The notes: a model not told the origin generated them from the sequence alone. A DNA stretch of 20,317 bases from Flavobacteriaceae bacterium UBA5544 (GCA_002426755.1 DINI01000014.1:21600-41916); one strand, 5' to 3'; shown: positions 1 to 9,253, numbered from the stretch's first letter. Numbers and translations are program-made.

Positions 1-78
1 AAAAAGGAATTTAAAAAAGCCCGTAGCATCATGAAATCTTGCCAGTATTCCTGGTCTCAACTATTACAATCTATATAA
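1..78 (+). CDS. C-terminal end of a probable glycosyltransferase (5' truncated)
   Basis: Frame 1 is open from the first base to a TAA at 76-78 and encodes the last 25 residues of a protein. The peptide is Lys-rich and ends in a Tyr-Ser-Trp-Ser-Gln-Leu-Leu pattern. GT4-type glycosyltransferases commonly end this way, with a 'fsW..l' helix that packs back on the N-terminal domain. The place at the head of a run of glycosyltransferase genes in the same direction supports this reading. A gap of 63 bp without a clear promoter separates it from the next gene. The fragment is too short to exclude another family. Confidence 0.5.
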   Translation, partial: KKEFKKARSIMKSCQYSWSQLLQSI

Positions 79-141
79 TTAGAAAGCATATTCAATCTAA
101 AGTTGGATGATAATCAATAAAAAACTAAAGTTACAATTTTG

Positions 142-1146
142 ATGGAAAAGGTGAGTGTCATCATTGCACTTTACAACGCAGAACAATTCATTGCGGAAAC
201 CTTGTCTTCTGTGGTGGGTCAATCATATCCTAATATTGAAATTATAGTTGTCAATGACGGTTCCACCGATGAAAGTTCCAAAGTAGTTGAACAGTTGAAC
301 ATTCCAAATTTAAAATTGTTTAACCGACCGAATTCTGGACAATGCGCATCGTCCAATTTTGGGATTCAGCAGGCAACCGGTGAGCTGATAAAATTTTTGG
401 ATGCCGATGATATTCTTGCAACGGATTGTATCGAAAAGATGATTGTGAAATGGCGTGAGAACCCAAATCGATTGGTGTTTGGGGAATGGCATTACTTTGC
501 CAATAACATTCAGCACATCAGTTGGAACCAATCACCCATTTATAAAGATTATACAAATGCTTTGGATTGGTATGTGGACACGCTTAACAAAGCAGGTTCT
601 ATGTTAGCAGGTTGGATGTGGCTGATTCCAAAATCCATACTCGAAAAAGCAGGCGGATGGGATGAACGTCTTCATCTGATGAACGATTTTGAGTTCTCAA
701 CTCGTCTGATTTTGCATTCGGATGGAATTGGTTTTGCCAACGAAGCCATTCACTACTATCGAAAAGGACTCACATCTGCTATGACTTCCAAGATGAATGA
801 TAGAATAGCACTTTCAATATATACAGGAGTAAATGAAGCCTATAAAAATGTGATGGTGGTCGAAAATTCTTCAAGGATGAGGTTGGCCTTTGCCAATCAA
901 TTTCAGAAATGGGTCTATCAATTTTATCCAGCCCACAAAGAATTGGCTCAAAAAATGGAAATTACCATACAGGAATTAGGTGGTAGTTCATTGCCACCTC
1001 CAGGAGGAACACTGTTTAAAGCATTGAATAAAGTACTTCCTTGGAAAACTGTTTCACAATTGCAATATATTATGCACAAAAGTATATGGCGACCGTTATT
1101 AAAATGGAAACAGGAAGCTAAATTGAAAAAACAATTCAACAATTGA
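142..1146 (+). CDS. GT2 family glycosyltransferase
   Basis: Predicted inverting GT-A sugar transferase of family GT2 that adds a sugar from a nucleotide-sugar donor to the growing lipid-linked unit on the cytoplasmic face of the membrane. The 334-aa product opens with the typical VSVIIALYN strand, followed by VVNDGSTD (residues about 36-43) and the metal-binding FLDADD motif (85-90). The catalytic domain covers roughly residues 1-220. The C-terminal part (about 230-334) is basic and may help membrane association. I chose ATG 142 over the TTG three bases upstream, since ATG is the normal start and nothing is lost. Its TGA overlaps the next gene by four bases (TTGA), which suggests translational coupling. 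Acceptor and donor sugars cannot be read from the sequence. Confidence 0.9.
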   Translation: MEKVSVIIALYNAEQFIAETLSSVVGQSYPNIEIIVVNDGSTDESSKVVEQLNIPNLKLFNRPNSGQCASSNFGIQQATGELIKFLDADDILATDCIEKMIVKWRENPNRLVFGEWHYFANNIQHISWNQSPIYKDYTNALDWYVDTLNKAGSMLAGWMWLIPKSILEKAGGWDERLHLMNDFEFSTRLILHSDGIGFANEAIHYYRKGLTSAMTSKMNDRIALSIYTGVNEAYKNVMVVENSSRMRLAFANQFQKWVYQFYPAHKELAQKMEITIQELGGSSLPPPGGTLFKALNKVLPWKTVSQLQYIMHKSIWRPLLKWKQEAKLKKQFNN

Positions 1147-2171
1147 CCTCTCCCAAACCCAAAATTCTTTTTGTTTACAACAGCACACCACTACCAGAAG
1201 CACGCCTAAAGGCATTTCATGCATTGAAGGAATTGGCATCAGACATCAAGGTGCTTTTTCCCTATAAAGAGGGGTATCAAAGAACTGTTTTGGACAAGGT
1301 GTTTTCGAGATTGAAAATACCAAGAGACCCGCACCAACTCAACAAACGTATTATTTTAGAATGCAAAACTTTTAAACCGGATATTATTTTTATTGTCAGA
1401 GGGTTGATGGTTTTGCCAAGTACCTTGAAAAAGGTAAAATCAATGGGTGTAAAATCCATTTCATGGACAAACGATGATATGTTTGCGAAGCACAATCGGT
1501 CCTTATGGTACACGAAAGGTGTGAAATATTATGATTTGGTTGCCACTCAAAAATCCTACAATTGTAATCCAGATGAATTGCCATCATTGGGAGCTAATGC
1601 TTTTTTTCAGGATAAGGCTTTTGAGCCATCTGTTAATTATCCTGTGAAGGATTGTAGCCAATTCGATTGTGTGCATGATGTGGTGTTTGTTGGGACTCAA
1701 GAAGCAGATCGTTACGATCATATTCGCTATTTGGCTGAAAATGGTATTAAGGTCCATGTGTATGGCTGGGGAACAGTGGATGCGGCTCATGAACATGACA
1801 ATCTTATATTTCACGATAAACATTTATATGGGGAGGATTTTTCTGCGGCATTGGGTTGTTCCAAAATTGCCCTCAATTTTTTGAGAAAAATGAATCGCGA
1901 CCTGCAAACCTCCAGAAGCATTGAAATCCCAGCGAGCAAAGGTTTTATGCTTGCTGAACGTACGGATGAACATTTACGATTGTTTAAAGAAGGAGTAGAA
2001 GCGGAGTATTTTGATTCCAAAGAGGAATTATTGGAGAAAGTGACCTATTACTTAAATCATGAATCGGAACGGCAGCAAATTGCTGAAGCCGGATTTAAAA
2101 GATGCTACACAAGCGATTATACCTTTAAAAATAGAATGTCGGAATTGATAGAAAAAGTGTTGAATGGATAA
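1143..2171 (+). CDS. CgeB-type glycosyltransferase (Glyco_trans_1_2 domain)
   Basis: A 342-aa protein of the CgeB-like, GT-B fold glycosyltransferase group. The N-terminal domain starts with KILFVYNS (7-14) and carries PDIIFIVRG (79-87) and SWTNDD (107-112). The C-terminal domain has VVFVGTQ (180-186), HVYGWG (205-210) and the signature region at 255-290 (QTSRSIEIPASKGFMLAERT, then LFKEGVEAEYF). That region is the nucleotide-sugar binding part in this family. The start is taken as TTG 1143. It overlaps the upstream stop, the first beta strand begins only six codons later, an in-frame TAA lies upstream at 1119-1121, and the next in-frame ATG would remove the first Rossmann strand. Its stop overlaps the next gene by 8 bp. 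The specific sugar is unknown. Confidence 0.82.
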   Translation: MTSPKPKILFVYNSTPLPEARLKAFHALKELASDIKVLFPYKEGYQRTVLDKVFSRLKIPRDPHQLNKRIILECKTFKPDIIFIVRGLMVLPSTLKKVKSMGVKSISWTNDDMFAKHNRSLWYTKGVKYYDLVATQKSYNCNPDELPSLGANAFFQDKAFEPSVNYPVKDCSQFDCVHDVVFVGTQEADRYDHIRYLAENGIKVHVYGWGTVDAAHEHDNLIFHDKHLYGEDFSAALGCSKIALNFLRKMNRDLQTSRSIEIPASKGFMLAERTDEHLRLFKEGVEAEYFDSKEELLEKVTYYLNHESERQQIAEAGFKRCYTSDYTFKNRMSELIEKVLNG

Positions 2172-3345
2172 TTCAAAGTACATGTCTCATATCACTATTG
2201 CATCGTATGCCCACCCAGAATTGTATCCTCCAGTACTTTCGGCCATTGAACAATTATCAAAAATCACAGAAACGATCGATTTGGTGACACGCAACACGCT
2301 CAAATCTCAATGGGAATACCCTAAAAATGTCACGATCAATTATGTGAATAAGCAACAGTATGAAGGTTTTGGAATAGAAAAGATTCCTACTTGGATGAAG
2401 CTTCAGCATTTCGTCAACTATGTGTTTCTTCTGAAAAGACTAATTAAAAAAAACAACTCCAAAATCCTGATTGTTCATGATGTCATTCCGTTATTTGCCG
2501 CCTTTTTATTAAGAGGATTCTTAAAAAGAAAGAAAGTCAAACTGTGGTACCATAACCATGATGTCACAGACATGACCAAGGCGGGCCATTATTCATTGAT
2601 GGGCATTGCTGCTGTTTATGAAAAGCGAGCATTCCATTACATCGATATATTCACCTTACCTTCCAAAGAGCGTTTGGAGTATTTTCCCATTGAAGTTCTC
2701 AAAAATCAACCCATTATTCTGCCAAATTATCCTTTGAAATCCTTTTATTCGAAAGCTCATAAAGAAACAAGTGACACTGTTCAGACTATTAAACTCGTGT
2801 TTCAAGGCTCTATTGGTGACGGACATGGACTTGAAGAGATTATTTCAATTTTAAATGAACCTATAAATGGCAAACAATTGGAACTTCATCTGGTAGGGAA
2901 ATTGCGAGACAGTTATTTGAAAAAATTGGAGAATTTGGTGGACCAACACAACGTTCAAGCCTATTTCAAATACCATGGAATGCAACCATTCGCCAAGCTT
3001 CCACAATTTTTATCACAGTTTGACATCGGTATTGCTATTCATAAACCCTATAATGTGACCTATTCTACAGGTGGCACCGCCTCCAACAAAATTTATGAAT
3101 ATGCAGCTTTGGCGATGCCAGTGTTGTTGTTTGACAATGCACATTACAGAACCTATTTGGGTGAAAGAGACTGGACGTTTTTTACAGATTTGACCAAACA
3201 ATCCTTAAGGAAGGAAGTTGAAATGATGGATACCGATTTATCCCTTTATTCTAAAAATGCATATGATGATTTTCAGAACGAATTTAATTTCGAACAATTG
3301 TTCCAAGACCGATTGATTCCCGTTCTCCAACAATACCAAAACTAA
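2164..3345 (+). CDS. GT-B fold glycosyltransferase (GT4-like)
   Basis: A 393-aa predicted cytoplasmic glycosyltransferase. The N-terminal domain holds ILIVHDVIPL (101-110) and WYHNHD (128-133), then ILPNYP (185-190) at the domain boundary. The C-terminal Rossmann domain starts at KLVFQGSIGDGHGL (210-223) and includes a TASNKIYEYAALAMPVL segment around 300-316. This is the usual donor-binding helix of GT4 enzymes, although the exact E-x7-E spacing is not kept. The ATG at 2164 overlaps the previous gene by 8 bp. A second in-frame ATG at 2182 (MSHITIASYAHPEL) starts just before the first beta strand and is an equally likely true start. Donor and acceptor are unknown. Confidence 0.82.
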   Translation: MDNSKYMSHITIASYAHPELYPPVLSAIEQLSKITETIDLVTRNTLKSQWEYPKNVTINYVNKQQYEGFGIEKIPTWMKLQHFVNYVFLLKRLIKKNNSKILIVHDVIPLFAAFLLRGFLKRKKVKLWYHNHDVTDMTKAGHYSLMGIAAVYEKRAFHYIDIFTLPSKERLEYFPIEVLKNQPIILPNYPLKSFYSKAHKETSDTVQTIKLVFQGSIGDGHGLEEIISILNEPINGKQLELHLVGKLRDSYLKKLENLVDQHNVQAYFKYHGMQPFAKLPQFLSQFDIGIAIHKPYNVTYSTGGTASNKIYEYAALAMPVLLFDNAHYRTYLGERDWTFFTDLTKQSLRKEVEMMDTDLSLYSKNAYDDFQNEFNFEQLFQDRLIPVLQQYQN

Positions 3346-3346
3346 A

Positions 3347-4522
3347 TTGAAGAAACTAGCCATTGTCACCACGCATCCGATTCAATACAATGCACCTTGG
3401 TTTCGTTTGTTGACAGAGCGAAATAAGATACATATCAAAGTGTTTTATACCTGGTCTCAATCAAAAACCTCTGTAAAGGACCATAACTTTGGAAAGGAGA
3501 TTACTTGGGATATTCCCTTGTTGGATGGATACGAATATGAATTTGTTTCAAACATTTCCAAAAAACCAGGCTCACATCATTTTATGGGAATCAATTGTCC
3601 AAGCCTTATTCCAAAGATTAACGATTTTAAACCAGATGCTGTTTTAGTATTCGGTTGGAACTTTAAGAGCCATTTGCAAGTGATGAGGTATTTTAAAGGG
3701 AGAATTCCTGTTTGGTTTAGGGGAGATTCTACATTGCTCGATGAAATTCCGGGGTTTAAAACCGCATTGCGAAGACAGGTTTTGAAATTTGTATATCGTT
3801 ATATTGATAGGGCATTGTATGTTGGTAATGCTAATAAAGCCTATTTTTTAAAACACGGATTGAAAGCACATCAATTGATATATGTACCACATGCCATCGA
3901 CAATGAGCGTTTTATGGGCGAAGGGAACAAATTTAAGGAAGAAGCCAAAAATTGGAGAACTCAAATAGGGTTCTCTGACACTGACTTGGTCATGCTTTTT
4001 GCTGGTAAATTGGAACCAAAAAAACAACCCGATTTTTTATTGAAAGCGGTTCAAAAAGCGAATGAGAAACGTAACACTCCCATAAAACTGCTTTTTGTTG
4101 GAACTGGTAAATTGGAAACCCAATTAAAAGAGTTGGCAAAAGATGATGAAAACATTCGTTTTGAGACGTTTCAAAATCAGTCAAAAATGCCAATAGTGTA
4201 TCGTTTGGGGAATATTTTCTGTTTGCCTTCCAAAGGACCAGGTGAAACTTGGGGTTTGGCCATCAATGAAGCAATGGCAAGTGGAATCCCTGTAATGGCA
4301 ACGGATAAGGTAGGGTGTATTTATGATATCGTGAAGGACAAGGAAACAGGTTATATGTTTCCAAATACTGATTTTGATAAAATCGTTTCAATAATAGAGC
4401 ACCTAAAACTTGAGGATTTAAAAAGAATGGGTATGTTAGCAACTGAAAATATTCAGGAATGGTCCTTCTTAAAACTGGTTTCAAATATAGAAAAGTCTCT
4501 AATCCATGAAAAACAGACATAA
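3347..4522 (+). CDS. GT4 family glycosyltransferase (TTG start)
   Basis: A 391-aa retaining GT-B glycosyltransferase. It begins KKLAIVTTHPIQYNAPWF (2-19), a typical N-terminus for bacteroidotal GT4 enzymes. The C-terminal domain has VMLFAGKLEPKKQ (215-227), LLFVGTGKL (248-256) and the E-x7-E catalytic and binding motif GETWGLAINEAMASGIPV (Glu300 and Glu308). The start is TTG 3347, one base after the previous stop. The next in-frame ATG falls about 80 codons in and would delete most of the N-terminal Rossmann fold, so the TTG is well supported. Four bases separate its stop from the Wzy-like gene. It probably adds one residue of the polysaccharide repeat unit. Confidence 0.9.
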   Translation: MKKLAIVTTHPIQYNAPWFRLLTERNKIHIKVFYTWSQSKTSVKDHNFGKEITWDIPLLDGYEYEFVSNISKKPGSHHFMGINCPSLIPKINDFKPDAVLVFGWNFKSHLQVMRYFKGRIPVWFRGDSTLLDEIPGFKTALRRQVLKFVYRYIDRALYVGNANKAYFLKHGLKAHQLIYVPHAIDNERFMGEGNKFKEEAKNWRTQIGFSDTDLVMLFAGKLEPKKQPDFLLKAVQKANEKRNTPIKLLFVGTGKLETQLKELAKDDENIRFETFQNQSKMPIVYRLGNIFCLPSKGPGETWGLAINEAMASGIPVMATDKVGCIYDIVKDKETGYMFPNTDFDKIVSIIEHLKLEDLKRMGMLATENIQEWSFLKLVSNIEKSLIHEKQT

Positions 4523-4527
4523 GTAAT

Positions 4528-5799
4528 ATGGGTTTTTGGACCATCATAGGATTATTTAGTTTGGTGATTGTTGCTGCCATATTCTTGAAGCAACTCGGCA
4601 AAAGTATTCCTATTTTGGAGCTCATGCTTTTTATAGCTGGCGCACAATGGATTTTGGGTCCGACAATTGAATATGTTTCACCATCACTTCACTATAAATA
4701 TTATATGTACGTGCCACAAGAAGTTTATATGTCTTATGTGGTCCCTGCATATATGTTGTTTTCTGCGGTAGTTCTCTTGGTATTGAAGCCTTACCAAAAT
4801 GTAAGAATGCCTATTGACAATCTTAATCAATATGAACAATACGGCGTAAAAATCTTTGTCATCGGTGTTGCATTTGATCTTGTTGGTGGATTTTTGCCTG
4901 GAGCTTTAGGTTTTTTCGCTTTTATCATTTCAAATTTCAAATTCGCAGGTGCCATTCTTTTATATTTTTCCAACAAGAAAATGCTAAGAAGGATTTTTTA
5001 TGGGGCGTTGGTATACCTTTTCTTAAGTTCCCTTCGTAAAGCCCTTTTTCACGATTTGATTCTCTGGTCAGTTTTTTTCTATATGTTTTGGGCTATAAAA
5101 TACAAACCATCCTTGAAGACAGTAGTAATTACTTTTTTTGTGGGAATTATGTCGCTTACCACCTTGCAGACGATTAAAGCAGTGTACCGAACGAAGATTT
5201 GGAATGGTTATTCGGGTAACAAATTGGAACTCTTTGCTGGATTAGCGATTGATGCTGTTTTTTTAGGAGGCAATAACGCTGATGAATTGGATGGCGAACT
5301 CAACAATGTGAGATTAAATCAAGGTTGGATCATCAGTGCCATTATGGACGAAATCCCTAAACGACAGGCATATTTAAACGGTGAAACTATCCAAGAAGCT
5401 TTAGTTGCAACGGTAGTCCCTCGCGTGCTTTCATCAGGCAAAAAGGAAGCTGGAGGTAGAGAGAATTTCAGAAAATTTACAGGACTTAAGATCGAGGAGA
5501 ATACGTCTATGGGAATCAGCATCATTGGAGAGGCTTATGGAAACTTCAAAATATTAGGGGGCATTCTTTTTATGGGAATTTGGGGATTCATTTTAGCAAA
5601 AATATGGGTTTTTCTATTGCGAAGATGTTTTAAGTATCCGATGCTTTTGGCATTTATTCCATTGATTTTTCTACAAGTCATTAAGGCAGAAACAGAATTG
5701 GTTGTCGTGTTGAACCACTTGGTAAAGGCAAGTATTGTGGTTTTTGGATTCTTTTGGGCTGCAAGGCAATTTTTAAACTGGGAATTGGAAAGTGAATAA
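4528..5799 (+). CDS. Wzy-like oligosaccharide repeat-unit polymerase (polytopic membrane protein)
   Basis: A 423-aa integral membrane protein. I see about ten hydrophobic segments, roughly at residues 4-20, 28-45, 68-87, 107-128, 131-148, 157-190, 196-216, 343-362, 368-385 and 398-414. One large hydrophilic loop lies at about 217-340. Near the end of that loop is a conserved-looking stretch (MGISIIGEAYGNF, 328-340) like those in O-antigen and oligosaccharide repeat-unit polymerases. Such proteins join lipid-linked repeat units into a chain on the periplasmic side. Wzy proteins diverge strongly, so the call rests on topology, length, this motif and the position in the middle of a glycosyltransferase operon. 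A Wzx flippase is less likely because the topology is uneven with one big loop. Confidence 0.75.
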   Translation: MGFWTIIGLFSLVIVAAIFLKQLGKSIPILELMLFIAGAQWILGPTIEYVSPSLHYKYYMYVPQEVYMSYVVPAYMLFSAVVLLVLKPYQNVRMPIDNLNQYEQYGVKIFVIGVAFDLVGGFLPGALGFFAFIISNFKFAGAILLYFSNKKMLRRIFYGALVYLFLSSLRKALFHDLILWSVFFYMFWAIKYKPSLKTVVITFFVGIMSLTTLQTIKAVYRTKIWNGYSGNKLELFAGLAIDAVFLGGNNADELDGELNNVRLNQGWIISAIMDEIPKRQAYLNGETIQEALVATVVPRVLSSGKKEAGGRENFRKFTGLKIEENTSMGISIIGEAYGNFKILGGILFMGIWGFILAKIWVFLLRRCFKYPMLLAFIPLIFLQVIKAETELVVVLNHLVKASIVVFGFFWAARQFLNWELESE

Positions 5800-5800
5800 A

Positions 5801-6781
5801 ATGATCACTTATATTTTTAGAAAACGGTTACCACAATACAACAGCATCGAAGAGCTTTTTGGTACCATCGCTGAAGAAGTTTCCAAAACAAATCCAACAA
5901 AAAGAATTGAAGTTGCTCATTCTGGAGCAACACCTATAATTCTCCTGAAAAATCTTTTGGAATTTAAAAAGGTCAAGAACGAACTTTACCATATCACAGG
6001 AGATGTCCATTATATGGCATTGGTTACTGGTAAAAATACCGTTTTGACGATTCATGATGTCAAATCTGCAACCAAAGGTAATTTGCTAAAGCAACTTTAC
6101 ATCCGTCTATTTTGGTTTTGGCTTCCCGCTATTTTAGTCAAACGGATTACGGTTATTTCAGAATTTACCAGATCAGAACTTGAAAAAATAATTCCGTTCG
6201 CCAAACATAAAATTCGAGTAGTACACAATCCTGTCAATTCAAAATTGAGTCCAACATTGCACAGTTTCAATAAAGAGAAGCCCGCAATTTTATTCATGGG
6301 CACAAAAGAAAACAAAAATTTAGAGCGGTCTCTTCAGGCACTTGTTGATTTTCCTTGCAAGGTTATCATTGTCGGTGAATTATCAAGCAGTCAATTATCA
6401 CTTTTGGACCAATTGAATATTGATTTTGATAATAAAACCAATTTACGATTTAATGAGATTATAGATTGTTATCAGAATTGTGATTTGCTGTGCTTTGCTT
6501 CAACATACGAAGGCTTTGGGATGCCTATCATTGAAGCGCAATCCGTTGGTAGACCTGTAATTTCTTCAAATTTAGGCGCTATGTTGGAAGTTTCTCAAGA
6601 TTCTGTTTGTTTGGTCAATCCGTATGAAGTTGCATCTATTCGAGATGGAATTGAAAAAGTTTGTAATGACAATCAGCTTAGGGAGCATCTTGTTCAAAAA
6701 GGATTTGAGAATATAAAACGTTTCCAGGTGGATACCATCTCAAAAAAGTACATTTCCATATACCAAGAGGTATTGAATTAA
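5801..6781 (+). CDS. GT4 family glycosyltransferase
   Basis: A 326-aa GT-B glycosyltransferase. The N-terminal half contains the ELYHITGDVHY (61-71) and VLTIHDV (81-87) stretches, then ITVISEFTRSEL (116-127) and VVHNPV (140-145), the usual order in GT4 enzymes. The C-terminal domain has ILFMGTKENKNLERSLQAL (163-181) and the E-x7-E motif YEGFGMPIIEAQSVGRPVISS (Glu237, Glu245). I chose ATG 5801, two bases after the previous stop. An in-frame GTG at 5792 overlapping the Wzy-like gene is the alternative and would add three residues. Three bases separate it from the next gene, so both are surely in one transcript. Confidence 0.9.
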   Translation: MITYIFRKRLPQYNSIEELFGTIAEEVSKTNPTKRIEVAHSGATPIILLKNLLEFKKVKNELYHITGDVHYMALVTGKNTVLTIHDVKSATKGNLLKQLYIRLFWFWLPAILVKRITVISEFTRSELEKIIPFAKHKIRVVHNPVNSKLSPTLHSFNKEKPAILFMGTKENKNLERSLQALVDFPCKVIIVGELSSSQLSLLDQLNIDFDNKTNLRFNEIIDCYQNCDLLCFASTYEGFGMPIIEAQSVGRPVISSNLGAMLEVSQDSVCLVNPYEVASIRDGIEKVCNDNQLREHLVQKGFENIKRFQVDTISKKYISIYQEVLN

Positions 6782-6784
6782 TTC

Positions 6785-7918
6785 ATGGAACGAAAAAAAA
6801 TACTCATCACTATCGATTGGTTTTTACCTGGCACAAAGTCTGGAGGTCCAGTTCGTTCTTATGCCAATATGATTTCTCATTTGGGAGCTTATCATGATTT
6901 TTATATCATTACCAGGGATACAGATTACTGTTCTGATGAAGTTTACAAGAATGTTAAATCCAATGCATGGAATCAGTTGAATGAACATACATTCGTTTAT
7001 TATATTTCAAAGGACCGATTGAACAATGAAAATTTAAAAAAGTTATTAAATGAAACTCCATTCGATTTCGTTTACATCAACGGTATCTATAGTTGGTATT
7101 TTTCAATTCTTCCTCTATGGATATTGAGAAAACAACAGAATGTTATAGTTGCCGCAAGAGGGATGCTGAATCCACAGGCTTTTTCTGTTAAGGGTTTTAG
7201 AAAGAAAACATTCCTCCAAATTGCCAGATTTTTTCGGCTATATAAAAATGTAACTTTTCATGCCACTAATGAAGACGAGGCAGAACATATCAGAACTTGT
7301 GTTGGAAACGAAATCAATATCAAAATTGCACCCAATCTTCCTAGAGCCCAAAAAGATGCCGTTGTAATAGAAAAACAAAAGCATACACCAACACGATTCG
7401 TTAACATTGCTAGAATTTCGATAGAAAAAGGCACTTTGAAAATGATTGAAGCTTTGCATAAAGTGGAACATGACCTTATTTTGGATATCTATGGACCGAT
7501 TTATGATAAAATTTATTGGGAAAAATGTAAGCAGGCTATTCAAAATTTGCCAAAAAACATCACGATTAATTACGAAGGAATTTTACCAAGTGAGGAAGTT
7601 CCACAGAGATTGGGTCATTATGATTTTTTTGTGCTGCTTTCTGAAGGTGAAAATTTTGGACATGCCATTCTTGAAGCTTTTATGGCTGGTTGCCCTGTTA
7701 TTATTTCCAATAAAACGCCGTGGAAACATTTGCAATCACGGCATATAGGTTGGGATGTTTCTTTGGACAATACTTCAGAAATTGCATCAACATTTGAGCA
7801 AGCCATTCAAATATCAGATAAAGAGTATTTGGAATATTCAAATAATGCTTTGAAATACTCTAAAGAATTTTCGAAAAACCCTGAATTATTAATGTTAAAT
7901 TTGGAGCTCTTTAAGTAA
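6785..7918 (+). CDS. GT4 family glycosyltransferase
   Basis: A 377-aa GT-B glycosyltransferase with an N-terminal ILITIDWFLPGTKSGGPVRS stretch (6-25). The glycine-rich loop there belongs to the acceptor domain of this subgroup. YINGIYSWY (97-105) and VAARGMLNPQA (122-132) follow. The C-terminal domain carries FVNIARISIEKG (205-216), LDIYGP (233-238) and an E-x7-E motif EGENFGHAILEAFMAGCPVI (Glu289, Glu297). The SNKTPW segment (308-313) right after it is common in this subgroup. It likely adds one sugar of the repeat unit at the cytoplasmic membrane. Six bases separate its stop from the acetyltransferase gene. Confidence 0.9.
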   Translation: MERKKILITIDWFLPGTKSGGPVRSYANMISHLGAYHDFYIITRDTDYCSDEVYKNVKSNAWNQLNEHTFVYYISKDRLNNENLKKLLNETPFDFVYINGIYSWYFSILPLWILRKQQNVIVAARGMLNPQAFSVKGFRKKTFLQIARFFRLYKNVTFHATNEDEAEHIRTCVGNEINIKIAPNLPRAQKDAVVIEKQKHTPTRFVNIARISIEKGTLKMIEALHKVEHDLILDIYGPIYDKIYWEKCKQAIQNLPKNITINYEGILPSEEVPQRLGHYDFFVLLSEGENFGHAILEAFMAGCPVIISNKTPWKHLQSRHIGWDVSLDNTSEIASTFEQAIQISDKEYLEYSNNALKYSKEFSKNPELLMLNLELFK

Positions 7919-7924
7919 GGATTC

Positions 7925-8473
7925 ATGAAAACAGACTTATCGACTTACGACAATAGTTGGTACAAACCAGGCTCAAGTATAAAGCGGTTTTGTTGGTTTT
8001 TCATAAACGAATTGTTTGTCAGAAACCCATTGAACCCTTCGTCTGGCTTTAAGGTGTTTTTATTGCGTTTGTTTGGTGCCAAAATTGGAAAAAACACTGT
8101 CATTAAACCAAAAGTTAACATTAAATATCCATGGAAATTAACCATTGGCGACCATTGTTGGATTGGTGAAAGCGTTTGGATTGATAATCTTGCCGAAGTT
8201 ACAATCGAAAATCATGTTTGCGTATCGCAAGGCGCATTTTTAATTTGTGGCAATCACAACTATAAGAGCAGGAGTTTTGACTTAATGATTGGAGCAATCG
8301 TCCTAAAAGATGGGAGTTGGGTTGGCGCAAAAAGTATCGTGGGACCCGGCGTAACCCTTCACGAACATTCAATCTTGTCATTAGGTTCGGTCACCAGTTC
8401 CGATTTAGATGCTTACACTATTTATCGAGGTAACCCTGCGGTTAAAATAAAAGAGCGTTCCATATCCCGGTAA
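7925..8473 (+). CDS. wcaF: WcaF-like hexapeptide-repeat acetyltransferase
   Basis: A 182-aa left-handed beta-helix acyltransferase like WcaF of colanic acid synthesis. It probably moves an acetyl group from acetyl-CoA to a sugar of the polysaccharide. The N-terminal arm (1-45) has the family's YDNSWY and GSS pattern. Hexapeptide coils run from FGAKIGKNTVIKP (50-62) to about 160. The likely catalytic His is His111 in CGNHNY, in the extended loop usual for this enzyme class, and the C-terminus has the conserved YRGNPAVKIKER (167-178). Length fits WcaF (about 180 aa). The gene sits between two glycosyltransferases, and one base separates its stop from the following ATG. The acylated sugar is unknown, and a serine-acetyltransferase role is unlikely given the context. 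Confidence 0.88.
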   Translation: MKTDLSTYDNSWYKPGSSIKRFCWFFINELFVRNPLNPSSGFKVFLLRLFGAKIGKNTVIKPKVNIKYPWKLTIGDHCWIGESVWIDNLAEVTIENHVCVSQGAFLICGNHNYKSRSFDLMIGAIVLKDGSWVGAKSIVGPGVTLHEHSILSLGSVTSSDLDAYTIYRGNPAVKIKERSISR

Positions 8474-8474
8474 A

Positions 8475-9230
8475 ATGAAAATATCCATTATTACAGCAAC
8501 ATACAACAGTTCTAACACGCTTGAAGTATGTATGGATTCCGTTTTGAATCAAACCCATTCGGATATTGAATACATAATCATTGATGGTAATTCAACTGAT
8601 AGAACACTATCCCTAATAAAATCCAAAGCAAAAAAACATAACAATATCATCTGGGTATCCGAACCCGACAAAGGTATTTATGATGCGTTGAATAAAGGGA
8701 TAAGCAAGGCTACAGGGGATGTAATTGGGTTTGTACATTCTGATGATTATTTGGCAAATAACACCATCCTCTCCGAAATTGCAGACATATTTATTGCCAA
8801 AGAACCTGATGGAGTTTATGGCAATCTTCATTATGTTCAGTTGCAAAATCCAAAAGTCATTGTGAGAAATTGGAAAAGTCAAGAATTTAAAAAAAACTTG
8901 CTGAATCGTGGATGGATGCCTGCACATCCAACCTTATTCTTAAAACGGGATATTTATAAAATAAATGGAAATTTCAATTTAGATTACAGGATTGCGGCAG
9001 ATTATGATTTTGTTTTACGAATCTTCAATCAATCCCATCTCAAATTTCACTATTTGCCAAAGACTATTACTAAAATGCGAGTTGGTGGTGAAAGTAATCG
9101 GAGTTTGAAAAATCTAATTCTCAAAACCAGAGAAGACTACAAGGCTGCAAGAACAAATAATTTATCTTTTCCTGCGCTCACAATAGGAATGAAAAACCTG
9201 TCTAAAATTCCTCAATGGTTTTCAAAATAA
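8475..9230 (+). CDS. GT2 family glycosyltransferase (WcaE/WfgS-like)
   Basis: A short, 251-aa GT-A family GT2 enzyme. The first strand is ISIITATYN (3-11), followed by YIIIDGNSTD (33-42), EPDKGIYDALNKGI (63-76) and the metal-binding VHSDD (87-91). The 'SEPDKGIYDAMNKG' type motif marks the WcaE/WfgS-like subgroup of bacterial polysaccharide glycosyltransferases. WMPAHPTLF (about 147-155) and the RIAADYDFVLR segment (about 171-181) fit the acceptor-side part of that subgroup. It is the last gene of the packed run, and a 203-bp gap with a palindrome and a possible promoter follows. The sugar is not predictable. Confidence 0.9.
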   Translation: MKISIITATYNSSNTLEVCMDSVLNQTHSDIEYIIIDGNSTDRTLSLIKSKAKKHNNIIWVSEPDKGIYDALNKGISKATGDVIGFVHSDDYLANNTILSEIADIFIAKEPDGVYGNLHYVQLQNPKVIVRNWKSQEFKKNLLNRGWMPAHPTLFLKRDIYKINGNFNLDYRIAADYDFVLRIFNQSHLKFHYLPKTITKMRVGGESNRSLKNLILKTREDYKAARTNNLSFPALTIGMKNLSKIPQWFSK

Positions 9231-9253
9231 GTTCTTAAACTCATGATAATGTT

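Noticed and set aside
97..132. CTAAAGTT repeated twice before the first GT2 gene
   Set aside because: Eight bases repeated once at 28-bp spacing in AT-rich DNA is easily chance; no promoter element accompanies it.
4263..4625. 120-aa open frame on the minus strand across the GT4/Wzy-like junction
   Set aside because: It lies opposite two well-supported genes, has no recognisable domain, and looks like a shadow of their codon pattern.
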